Below are positions 38,501 to 50,500 of a stretch of 64,000 nt of DNA, one piece after another. Each line of letters opens with the position of its first letter. The first letter of the stretch is position 1. Location: the NCBI GenBank assembly GCA_030141605.1, contig JAQGDQ010000130.1:124001-188000 (forward strand), in the 5' to 3' direction. Both the position numbers and the translations under genes were made by a program. This DNA comes from Tubiluchus corallicola (Eukaryota; Priapulida; Priapulimorpha; Priapulimorphida; Tubiluchidae). Under the pieces are notes generated by a model. It worked only from the letters and a program-made list of their open reading frames with translations, was not told the origin of the DNA and searched no databases.

Positions 38501-39984
38501 TTTACTTATTTAATAATAAAAAAAATCTGTTTTGAAGAATTAGCTAAGCAAACATCACTGAAAACGAAACAAAATTCATGATAACCTCTAAGTTAATTTT
38601 TTCATTCATTCATTTTTGTAATTTTTGGCTACTCCTGCTTTTAAACATCTACGAATATTTTCATTTCAACCATTATAACAAACACGTATTGTATCAAAAA
38701 ACATTACTAATCATGTACATCTAATCTCTACACAGACACAACGCACGCGCGCATGCATTAACTTTGTTTTTAATAACTTGATACAGCAACGCAGTTTAAC
38801 AGACTTAAATGAGACGAAGAAAAAGCTCTTGGCTGGCTTTATTTCCACACCAATCTAAACATAGACCCAGCTGATGCCATGAATAGAAACAGGGTAGGTG
38901 GATTGGAATTCGGATGAGAAGCACATGCAAACTGAAAACATGGACTACTTGTTTTTCAAGTTCAACTCAGACTCATTACTCATCAATTTATATGTTCACA
39001 AATCGGTTAGGTAAATAATAAGAAATAAATCAGTAAGCAAGAAGAATCCTAAAGTAAAGCACAAGTAATATGAAATTCAGCCACTTGGCACACAACAAAA
39101 ATTACCACTATTTCTATAGCCCACCTAGTAATATCTGTCAGGAGTGACCTTCGAATGACCTTAAGGATGGACTTAAATGACCCAGTTCAAAAAAAAAATA
39201 TTATAAGTTAAAATCTTTAGGTCCAGGAGCAAATAGATAAATAGAAATTTTTAAATTTTTAGCCCAAGCGTCAACACCTTTTCATTTTTCAGTGGAAAGT
39301 AACGAATAAACTAAATCCATGCCCTACTCCATTCCGTTGCTCATGGCAGGACTGGCATCTATCTCATAATCAAGAATAATCCTCTAAGACTGTTCACTGA
39401 GCCAGCAGGTGTTTTCAGTTTGTGCATGAATTCTCCCTCTACGAAAATAAATACGAAATTTATGCTAAAAATAAACAAACTTGTACCTAAGTATACGAAA
39501 TAGATTACACAAAACTTTTAGACAGAAAATCTTAACCTGAATGCAAATGATTTCGGTGCAACACAGAAAGATAAAGAATTCAGTTCACTCAGTGACTGAA
39601 CCAAATGCAACTGACAGAACCCAGTTGAGCAGCTGCATGAGAAAGTCCTAGGACATGTGCTGACTTGTCTTTGTTAGATAAAGAAACATAATCCCCGCTC
39701 AACAGCTTTACTTTGTTGATGCATGTGTGAGAAAACATGGCCTCGTTTTAGCTTGTTTTCAACGAATAACACGAGAAGAGTCCTGAATGGTGTCAACTGA
39801 CATGTATAAAGCACTACGACAAACTTTAAACATAATTTAGTAGGATACAGCAACTACGTTAGCTGATAAACTTGATTATTAAATAACACATATCACATAT
39901 GTGTTTAATTAATTTATTTACTTACTTATTATATTTAAATATACTATGTTTCCCGAAATTTTTCAGAATTACTATAAATCTATA

Positions 39985-40170
39985 GCCCAGATGCACAAAT
40001 ATAGTACACAATTTGCATTTAATCAAACTTTCTATGTACAAAGATTTAATACTAAGAACCTCTAACTTATCAAGGTGCTTTGTTGTGGAATAATTTGCCT
40101 AATGAATTAAGAAATGGCACCTTTAGCTATTAGATAATTAACTATAAATCCATCCTTATTTCTAATTGCC
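39985..40170 (+). mobile_element. CR1/L2-like LINE relic (C-terminal end of the reverse transcriptase ORF)
   Basis: Two adjacent frames read MHKYSTQFAFNQTFYVQRFN and then YQGALLWNNLPNELRNGTF. The spacing and the GALLWNNLP-E-RN motif match the C-terminal part of CR1/L2-type LINE reverse transcriptases, where a short indel has shifted the frame and introduced a stop. It is dead and short. Confidence 0.6.
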
Positions 40171-40959
40171 GTGCGTGACTCTTTCTACTAAGGTAAGCAC
40201 ATGATACAATAGGCTGAATCATAATTAATAATGGGCTTACATAATTCTCAAATCAGTCTTGCAGCTACAACACTTTCTTTTCACCACAATAATTATATTT
40301 TGCCTGCATCACTTTTATTTTTGCTTGCATATGTTTTTCTCGCTACATATATTCATTTTATTATAATATTTTGCTCACTGTTTCAAAGTTATCATTATGT
40401 TTTATTATACTTTTCATTGAGTCATACTGTCTATTTAGTTGCATACTCATATTCCATTGCATATTTTGTTTACTCCATTTCTGCTTCTCTATATTAACTC
40501 TCTTGTTCCGCAATATGGCAATATGCTTGAAAGACATAATTTGATTGAATACTATTAGGCCTACACATTTTTGTTTCATTATATTTAGTTTCATTTTATC
40601 GTGCATATTTTCTTTCTTTTACTGATTTTTTATTTTATGCTTTATTTTCCTGTTTTGGTTCGACTTGAGTTTATAATTTGTTTTAGTTACATGCTTTACA
40701 TATTTGGTTAATCACCATTGCAAATTTTTCATTTTATCATAATGTTTCCTTGTCTCATAGACTATTTAGTTACTTCGCTTTCAAGTTTAATTTCTTCCCA
40801 AATAAATTAATGTTAACAGTCAATTTTCTTATCCTAGTTCATAATTATATTACATGGTATAATTAACAGTGCTGCAATTTTTTTACAATTAACACTAACC
40901 CGAGAAAAATAGCCGACTTGATGACCAATTCATCTTTCGTTACCCTTTCCCTTACACCC

Positions 40960-40974
40960 CCCCCCCCTCCCTAA
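40960..40974. repeat. Poly-C tract
   Basis: A run of about 13 C with a single T interruption near its end, in otherwise AT-rich DNA. Confidence 0.8.
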
Positions 40975-43357
40975 CTCTTTCCTTTAAGCATAATTTATCC
41001 TGATTAATTATAGCAATTATAGTCTATTTGTATTCTGGTGTAAATGGGCAGATCTTGAGGTTTCATAAGCACTTTTCTAAAAAGTGGATGGAACTGCGGA
41101 TCACCTACAGATGCAAATATCACAAACCAAAATTATTACATTTATTAATATTTTCATGCTTCAAGTAGCTTGAAAGCCATCAGTAAAAGCATAAGGCGAA
41201 TTAAAATCTAATTCACCAGGATTTATTAATATTTGCAGGCAGCTTGGGATACGATTAAGACTAGCTTTTGTGTAATAAAATGTTATAAGCAACAGAAATG
41301 AGCATTTTCATTGATAAGAAACAGTGATTATTTTTTATCATAACAGTGGTAAATTACATGTACATGATAAAATTATAATGTAAGACAATAAGTGAAGGAT
41401 TTGCTTTTATTGGTTACATTAAAGTATTATCTGCCAGCCATATTTCAAGAGAAAGTTGCATTATCGCATTCTTACAGTGTAAAAGTGCCATTAAGCTGGT
41501 TTTGCTTCCCGGAAACTGAAGAACAAACGAGCAGAAAAGTGGAGAAACGAAGAAAAGTCTGCAACTTCTTTAAGTGTAGCAACGGAATTTCACAATAAGT
41601 GAGAATCGTCAATGGGAACTAAAAGCACTGTCCTGCAGAGCAGTTTTCCCTGAATTGCTATGACATCGAAACATTCAAAATACATGTATAGAAGAAGCCA
41701 GTAGGTTCACTGCATGAAAAGGAAAGTCCCTGAAGCTGACAGCAGCACAATTTGAGATTCATACAAGGACTAAGGCAGTGAAAATATGCCAAAGTGACAT
41801 TTAACATGACCGTATTGAAATTAGTATGAAAATATCCAGCAAACAGTAGGAAAGTGATGAATAGCACCTTCGGAAGGTATTGTGGATGGGAGGTGGACCT
41901 TTGGTAAACATGGTAACAATTATTCCCCAAAAAAGGTGGTAAACTGGTAAACAGCAGTGAGGACCGTTAGGCTCAACCGTTTAAAACAAGTTTAGATAAC
42001 TCTGAGTAAAGTTTGAAAAAATCATCAAAGCATTCGTGCACAATCTTTGCTGACTAAGCAAAAGTACTAATTACTTGATATTGTCAGTAAGATCAATAAT
42101 GTGTTTTTGCTGAATAGGTGGTGCACACTGGGATGGCGATGTAGTGCTGTTCTACCAGACGGCATTTTAAATCATCAAGAATTTTTTCCCCAAATACGTA
42201 AGTTTTTCAAACAAGTAAGCAAAATGTTTAGTAATATAACTTTGTATAGAAAGTTCTTTAGGATATATTTTAAAATTCTCTTGAAACCCAAAAAGTCCAG
42301 GACAATATCATCTTAAACGAAGCTCAAACGCGAATATCCTGGAAAAAGCAGGTGGTGGCAGCTTAACCACGGGAGAGTGGGGCACGTAAACAATAAAATT
42401 TGTTCAAACAAACTCTTTATGCTCATGTACTACGTTCCTTAGTACCGCCGGAAGTGGTGAATTATTTCTTAGCATGTGCTTCTAATTTTGCTAATGTGCT
42501 AAGCTAAACAACCGCCCAAGTCGCTGAAGCTATATAAGCTAGCGGCAGTTATATATACGAGCCTTCCCAGCAATCCATTGAAAGATTATTCCCAATTCAC
42601 TTCTAACTGTTAGTTACTTAGGCTATCTCAATAGAGTAAATATTTATAAACAGTTTTTTTATGATCCATCTAGTACATGTGTAAATCCTATTTTACAATA
42701 TGGCCAACATAGTAAATTTTCAAATGGCACAAAACTCCAAATATTCGACTTTCATTTTCCTATCAATAATCTCAAATCTATTATAAAAAAACACGTACAT
42801 CACAATACAACATATTATAGAAAATAGAGCTCACAGCTGAAAAAGTGGGCTATAGTAAACATAGCTCATTTAAAGTGAATCCAAAGCCACAGTATCACAA
42901 GCAAATAAAAGATACAATAGGGAAAAACACTGTCCAGATTGTTAACTGTTACACCAAACAATGTGACTAGCTGCAAATAGTGCGTGAAAAGTTCTGTCAT
43001 TTTCTCATACTTGCTATGCAAAATGTAAATAACTGGAGTTACCAAATGACACAAAACAATCAGAGAAAAAATGCAAGTCAATGCCTATTGTGACTCTGAG
43101 AAGGCCTACAAAAACCAGTAAATCAAATAATATGCAGTTGTTCGCTCAAGTTATGACATGTGCAAGTTAGTCCAAGTTACATGTTTTGACTAGAATAAAC
43201 AAAATCCAGTTTATCAGGTACGTAATATACTAATATACGTGAAACTAATACATTATGTAGAAGTTACTACAAAAACAGTAATCAAAAATAAAACATGCAA
43301 TTTAATAATTAACTACAGACTTGTATAAGTCATGCAAAAAGATTTAAACACACATAC

Positions 43358-43419
43358 TCTACATGGCATTAGTTTAACAAGAACATCATGCACTTCAGCT
43401 CCATCCATCAGCAACTTTG
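43358..43419 (-). CDS. Predicted short upstream coding exon, possibly the first coding exon of the MARCH gene
   Basis: 62 bases between a strong acceptor (a T-rich tract then TTTTTTACAG) and a good donor (AGA|GTATGT). The only frame that suits is open and reads KLLMDGAEVHDVLVKLMPCR. It ends exactly on a codon boundary, which matches the phase-0 entry of the RING-CH exon at 30626. With the ATG at 43406-43408 the MARCH protein would gain 18 residues (about 265 in all). This is a prediction from splice signals and phase only. The intron would be about 12.7 kb. It could also be chance, since the exon is short. Confidence 0.35.
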
Positions 43420-44852
43420 CTGTAAAAAATAAATAATTGCCAAATATAATCAAACATGCAGACACTGCAAACAGCAAGAAATGCTATGCACACAATTTAC
43501 TAGACACACTAAGGACTGATTAGTGAACTCACATATCAAGCCGACATACTAAAACACTTAAAACAGTGAAAGTTGTCAGAGTAAAAATATTTGATTATAC
43601 TGCAACTTCATCAGCAGAAAAGGGATGTACTACATTACATACTAAACAGTGAGTTAAAACTTTCTAAATATCTAGATTAAATCGATTTTCAACATGCAAG
43701 CAAGCTACACAAGAGAAGAGTTTACAAGTTATAGATTAAATGTTCACAGCTCAAGTTCAGATGCTTTGGTGCCCAATGATAGCTGGCACTGATGCTATAG
43801 ATTCCAAGGGTTGTTTATGAGCAAAACCATCAAAAAATGATTATCGCATTGTTTATTTTTTACATCAATGTTACAGTTACATGACACATCACTAGACCAT
43901 ACAGAGTAGTCAATGGAATTAATACTTTTATACTTATTAGTCAAATTTTCCACATATGCTGAGGAATATGTGTTGTAATAAAATATAATTAGTCCAATTT
44001 CTTACGTAGAATTTTTTAGCCATTGTAAGCACAATAGTAGCTAACATAATCAATTGCAAAATGCACTGATCTATATAGTTGCTGTAAAAACAGTGCAACT
44101 GGTTGAAAAGGTGTAAGTGTCTAAGTAATTTACTAGGCTTGTCTAAGCTTTTTAAGGAAATTAAGAGTCAGACACAGACCTCGAAAAAATGACTGTGTTG
44201 TGCAAAGAAAAACAATAGTCCAATACAAGCAAACATGCCACAGAAAAATTGTGAAATTTCAAACGCTTTACCTTAAATAAATGCGTGGGGAACAAACACA
44301 TAATAATTTCTCAATCACTATTTAGCTTACCTAACCTATTTCCACGAACCGGTCCATGACAAAAAATTGTAACGTACTTGGTTTTTGTTGCCATAAACTG
44401 CCTAATATTAGTCGCCTAAATTACAAACTTAATCTAACTGCAATAAGTTAACAAAGAGCAAGTGTAAGCTCAAACTGTTCCACATACTGACTGGCCTTAG
44501 CATATCATATTTTCAAATTTATTATAAGTAGTTAGAATCCCGTCTCAGACTAGAGACTTACGTAGTATAGAGAGCATTATGTAATATTATTATTACGCAG
44601 CCGTGAGCTAGAAAGGAATAATATTAACATGAATAATTAGGCAGTTCACAACAATAACTCAAAATCTAAAAACGACGAGACATTTAGTTCAACTTACTTT
44701 TGCGTATTGGCACTGCTTGGTTTAGCTGAAGTTGTTATCTCATAGTCACTGAAACATATTTCTGTCACTAACTTCATTATCAAAACTCACAGAACGATAT
44801 ATTTGCAAATTTTCCCATCGCTTTCTTCTTGGCAATCTTTGTGAAACCATAC

Positions 44853-44975
44853 CTGATGACGTAAATTGAGAACACACTGGGGTGATCTTCGCTTGCGAAC
44901 CGAAAGGAAAAATGGGATTTAAAACCTAACAGCGCCGTCACATTATGTAACGGGAGCGGGGAGCCCGTGCGCAGT
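44853..44975 (-). promoter_or_regulatory. GC-richer stretch with a possible 5' noncoding exon and promoter for the minus-strand MARCH gene
   Basis: On the minus strand this stretch is richer in G+C and CpG than its surroundings (for example GTGCGCACGGGCTCCCCG-type composition around 44950-44975). It ends with TTTACGTCATCAG|GTATGG, a CRE-like TACGTCA element overlapping a good splice donor. It lies 1.4 kb upstream of the predicted exon at 43358-43419. I infer a first noncoding exon and promoter. No TATA box is obvious. Confidence 0.3.
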
Positions 44976-47455
44976 ATTCACATACCAATATTCATTCCAA
45001 TCTCACATTTAACCCATGTTGCTTCTGAAGGAATTGTTTATCTTCTGTACGTAATTCTTGCCCTACACAGTCACACTACTCTAACAATGGCTGTCGACTG
45101 TAACCGATGCCACTGAACAAAAAAGTATTACTGTATACCGTCTACTACTTTTCAAAATTCAATGTATATACAAAGAGGCTGAGATTAAATTTGAAAAACG
45201 CCACTTAATCCCTTGGAAATAGGCTGTTTAAAAATTAAAATTTAGAACAACACAGGCCTAATGCATGCAGTACATGTGTACATAAATTTTGTACAAATTT
45301 GCTTTTTACTAATAGTTAAACACTACAAAGTGCTAATTTCCAATTGCTGTGTATTATTTAGAGCTGTTTGAGTCACATTGCTAAATAACCTTGATGAATG
45401 CTCTAGTGCATTCAAAATGCACTAACCTTTAGGCATTTAAACATTTTTCTATTAAAAAAATCTAGAACATTTCTTGTGAAAGTTTAACTAAAAAATGTTC
45501 CTTCATATTATTTATGACTAATGAGTTTTACAATGAAATTTGAAAAAAATGTGTAAAACCTACAAAATTTCCAGTTTTGTAAACAACGCGATGAAAAGAA
45601 CTTTCTGAAACCAGGACGTGGCACAATTCCCTCAAAGGTACACGTCTATGTAATTATGAATCACACACCAGTGTGCACTGTTGAAAATTCAATTGTCCAT
45701 GGTACAGTTGACAAACCATTATAATATCTTTAATGTCTATTTTAAACAAAATCAAAGTATTTAGTAATCAATCAGATAAACATTATTAATACTGTAACAA
45801 TATTTATTTTTCAATCATTACATTTCACAAAAGTAATCCAATGAATCCATACTATAATTATGCAGAGAAAATTGGTTACCGTCCCAGAAACCCATGATAT
45901 CTCTATAAGTAGTTTACATGTAGACGAAGCTTTATTCCAAACTAGTTTACATATAGATGAAGCTTTATTCCAAACTGTTATTATACACAAACTATAATAA
46001 AAAACCGTTTAAATTGTTGTACAATATTGAACAGATTAAGAAAAGTGCTCAAAAAAAATTTCATGCAGTAGTATTTAGTTATATCATTAAATTTACTTTC
46101 AGCATACAGATTTAACTAATATGACAACCATTGAATAAATTAAACGTTCACTTGCTACACTGTAAATGTGATATTGTTGATACATACCTTTCTAAAATTA
46201 TTCACTTTTCATAAAGTTTATGTACCTGAAAAAACTACTACTTATATCCAAACGTGGAATTTGCAATGTTTTTAAACATTTTAGTGCCAAACGTTCTCAC
46301 AGGTGACAAAAATCATAATAAACCTACTTGAATAAATGAATTACTCAAAAAATGGCAGTTATGTTAATTTCAGTAAGCAAAAAATTCAGCGACTCCTATT
46401 TACCGCTTTTGCAGTTTACATACTACCAGTGGTTAAAATCTTGAATGCAATATTCGTAAACATGGTAGCCATATTACTGTGCAATTACGTGTCTTTTAAT
46501 TTTGAACCTCAAATTGTTCAAGCCATAACAATAATGCTATTTTCACATTCATTACATTATCTACGTTACTACTAACAGTCTAACATAATCAAAGTTTCCA
46601 ACATTAAAAAGTGCTGATATTTTGCGCCCAAACATTAATAAAAGACAAGATAGGTGTACTAGTTATATATTAAGCCAATATTTCTTTAACATAAATATTA
46701 AAATTTTTGTATTAACTACAATTAAACATTGTAGTTATTAACTACAATTAAACGCTGTAGTTAATATTACTATGAAAAAACCATTGCCTATATACAAGCG
46801 CCCGAACCAAACACTAACATTCAGTACAAAGTGGTCATATTAATCTCTTAATTTACATTTACCACACAAAGAAACTTAGTCAAATAAGATAAAGCATAGT
46901 AACCAGCATAGCCGGGAATCAACAATAGAAACATGTTTATAATTGTGCAATACACATTCATCAGTAACAAAAATATCTTTGTTTAAATTTATAGTTCAGA
47001 TAATCAAAGTTATAACTCCTATGAAACAGTGCAGACTGACTGACTGAGTGACACACCCACAAGCCTCAACAAAGGAATAGACAGTTTTTGAACAGTTAAC
47101 CATTCTACCAAGACTAAAAATAGACAGCTGTAAATTTGCTCTTGTATTCAATTTCTGTATCACTTATTTAAACCACTATATGTTCAAAGGAAGTATATAC
47201 TTTTTTATCAATATATAGGACAAAATCAGTTCATTTGTTGCCTTTAGCAGGCTATACATTGTTTGTTTCATTACACAAAATAGTTCATTTTTTTGTTTAA
47301 TTAAATGACTCACACACTAGGTGTCACTAAAGATTACACCGTAAGAAACATTTTGAAAGTGGCAGACCAACCTCTGACCTTCCCAAAACACAAGACTTGA
47401 AACAGCAATTTATACAAAAATGGGATTATTTAAAACACTTATCAAACAATGTTCA
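44976..47455. other. Region between the putative MARCH promoter and the SEC24 stop codon
   Basis: AT-rich, without a convincing frame. It presumably holds the SEC24 3' UTR at its right side (AATAAA on the minus strand at 45803-45808), a 35-base tandem duplication at 45908-45980, and a short repeated ACTACAATTAAAC motif at 46727-46757. Confidence 0.4.
45908..45980. repeat. 35-base tandem duplication
   Basis: TAGTTTACATGTAGACGAAG plus CTTTATTCCAAAC recurs immediately as TAGTTTACATATAGATGAAG plus CTTTATTCCAAAC, with two or three substitutions. Confidence 0.85.
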
Positions 47456-47596
47456 TTAGTTAAGCAAATTACGAATTTCTTTATGCATGTGACACAGGAA
47501 ATCGACATAGGAGGCACTGCCATCGTTTCCACGATCTTCCACTAAGAAGCGCCTCAAGACGGCTTCGAGCTTGTCACGTTGGCGGATAATCACCAG
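47456..47596 (-). CDS. SEC24C/D: SEC24C/D terminal exon with stop codon
   Basis: 141 bases, 47 codons including the TAA stop at 47456-47458. It begins [20 protein letters not shown] and ends [17 protein letters not shown]. The acceptor is TTTTCAG. The first canonical AATAAA hexamer downstream on this strand that I noticed is at 45803-45808, so the 3' UTR could be about 1.6 kb. An ATTAAA variant occurs nearer, around 47290. Neither is proven. Confidence 0.96.
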   Translation of the reverse strand: MVIIRQRDKLEAVLRRFLVEDRGNDGSASYVDFLCHMHKEIRNLLN

Positions 47597-50500
47597 CTGA
47601 AAATTGAAAATGTGGATGAGTAATGAAGCAGTTACAACAGTTAACAGTCAAACAGGATTCGCACCTACTGTTCTGCAATATGGGAAATATCGGAAAAAAA
47701 TTTAGATAACAGCAGTAAAGTAAGAAAAATACATTGCCAAACTAAAATGGTAAATCACATTTTCCATGCAGAAGGCAGTGTTTAATTCTACGGCCGAATC
47801 ATACCAAGGACTTAAAAAGTAATAATCAAGTTTTTCTATAGTTTGTTGAAATAATTTGTCATAAAATTTCATTTTGATGTTAATAAATTTTATTATGTGA
47901 GCACTTTAACACATGAAGCCTAGTTTGAAGTACCTCGTAGAATAATAATGTGCAGGTAAAATGACCCAGATAAACTTTACCTTCATAGATCTATGGCGTT
48001 CTGACTGGATTTCACTAACAATTCCTCTTATTCTTACAGACAGCGGATTATCCAGATCCACTAGTTTCGTCTTATCTGGATCAATATGTGCAGCTGACTG
48101 AATGCTGAAAACCTTCTGTAACCAATCATGGCTCACATGTTGGCCAACCCAGATGAACATTTGCACGCCATTTTCTAAGAAAAAGAAAATTAGGTCCATA
48201 AAAATGTAAATGACATAAGCAACTCTGACACGACTGCAAGTGGTCAATATCTTTAGGTTTTACACCAATAACATAAGACTCGACATTTCACCTTTTGGTT
48301 TTTGACTTTTTGAATGACTTTGAATAATTTCAGGTGTTTCAAAAATGTGCAATATTACATTTCATTGCTCATCTTAAAAACAAAAGCCTTCGTTATCCAC
48401 CATGCTGCTTAGATTAAACATCCAAGAAAAATACAACTACATCACTGTTATAAATCACAATTCACATATTCGGGTTCAGATATTTTCTTAAAACTTTCCT
48501 TATCTGATAAATAAAGGTCAGGATTTGGTTACCTATCTTACAATAAAGGTCAAATGTGAAAAGGCACAAAAAGGTCACAATTCAAAATATGTAGAAAAAG
48601 GCAAAAATCTAAGTAGAGTAGTACAGCTGGAGATCAAAAGGCTATATTGTGAAAAACTCCAAAGGTGGATTGAGCAAAAAGCCGAAAACATCCTCAAGAC
48701 CATTTACGGGAATGGATGTACGGGAAGGAAAATTCACTGTGTAAAAAGTAAGCAGGATTATTCTGTTGATTAGCCTGTAGTAAATGCATACCTCTTAAGT
48801 GGCATACCACAAACTAAACTGCTGGAACTATGAAACACAGCGTACCTAGCAAGTAGACTCCGTCATCTTTAAACCTTTCTATGGAACAGCGGATGGCAGT
48901 GGGTAGCGTTTCAGCTTTTACGTTGACGTCATGCAGAGGTATCAGCTGCGGATAGAAGAACGGAACAGAACTTCTGACATCCATGGACATGACCTGCTGC
49001 ATTAGCCAACTTCTGTCATCAGTGTTAAGATCAAGACCTTCAAGTAAAACAACAGTTACACAACAATGCAGAAAGGCAAAGTGATATCAGTTCAATTCAG
49101 TTTCGTTTATTGGCACAGCAAGAACAACAATTCTGCTTCATAGCAAAAAAAAGAAAATAGCAGTTGAACTTAGAAAATCAAAACACCATTGGTACTGCAT
49201 AGTTCCCAGGAACCAGACCTTGAGCATATATAGGTAACATAACAGTAAGTGTATGAAAAAAGATATAAATTGAGATTCAGTGGCATAGCTAAAAGGGGAG
49301 CAAGGGGAGTGACCACTCCCACGAGCACCTTTTCAACAATTTTTAAACTCTTTAAGTTACTTATGCGACAAAAGTCGAATCTTTTTTTATTTCTTTTTTA
49401 ATTGCATGGCCTTGGAAGAATTTTCTGGAGTCATTACTTTAGACATGATTGTCTAATAGTAGGCCTACTGTCAAAACTGCAACACTGTATCTTCCTCATG
49501 TTTTGATTCTAAGCACAAAATTAAAATGTATAATCAATACATTAAATACTGTTTGATATGTGTCAATGCGCGTTATTTCTGCTTGCTCCCTCGAACTTTA
49601 GAACCTGGCTGCGCCCCTGGTTGAGAAAGATCGCGAAAATTAGACCACGGCCGTATTGAACGTAATGTTATACAGAGAAACTAATGTGCAACACTTGCGA
49701 CCATTGGTCATTTAAAATTCAAAACCAAAACTGCAAGAAGGGCTGAAAAATTAACAGGTTAACTATGGCAGGACACACTTAAACATTTTCTGCTACCATT
49801 GAGCAACTAATTTCTTTGGGAAATGATTGACAAATTATTTGCACAGTTACAGAATACACTTAATGAAAACATGGTATTTTACCCAACTGATAATTACGAG
49901 TATTATTTCTACGAATGTTGTTTTTCTCAGCAGTACTCGGCAGCGTTCTCGTTGCCTAGCAACCCACAGCAAATTGCTTTCTCCTAATGACTAAAGCAGC
50001 TTAACCAAATGTTTTTCAAATGACATTTGCAGGCAGATGACATGAAGATAGTATATTCATAGGTTCAAATGTTACAAGATAATTAGAATTTCATGTGATG
50101 GAAGATCAATTTGTATGTTAACATAAGTGAGTAAAATATAAACAAGTTCTTAGAGATGAGAAATCTATTGCATACGCTCACAAAAGATATAACAAGACAA
50201 TTGGAAAAAGAACTAAATAAAAGGAGGCTTAGATAACCATAAGACATTACAGTGAACAACTATAAGACATATTTTTATTGACTGTACTAGACTATAAATT
50301 CATAATACATATACTGTATTATAGCTGATCAACCACTTTGCTTTCTAAACTGTTATAAACCTATTTAAAACAATCCAACCCTATATTACAGACAAGGTTG
50401 AAATGCAAATTCTAAATCACTCAATAATTAAATTATATCTACATCACTCCACTTTTGTGTTTAGTACAGGTTGAAATTTCGCAAATATAATTACAATTTG

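Larger units (their letters stand above)
30627..43357 (-). other. Long upstream/intronic stretch of the MARCH locus
   Basis: No supported plus-strand gene. It holds the CpG patch at 32.2-32.7 kb, a GAT-tailed repeat (34.3 kb), a 43-base minisatellite (35.4 kb) and a LINE relic (40.0 kb). The remaining open frames (for example around 35.8-36.1, 36.8-37.1, 41.4-41.6 kb) have no family resemblance I recognise and sit in AT-rich sequence. Confidence 0.5.

Noticed and set aside
41392-41598. 68-codon plus-strand frame with Cys and basic residues, considered as a THAP-like zinc finger
   Set aside because: The C-x-C...H pattern of THAP is not complete and the start is not in context.
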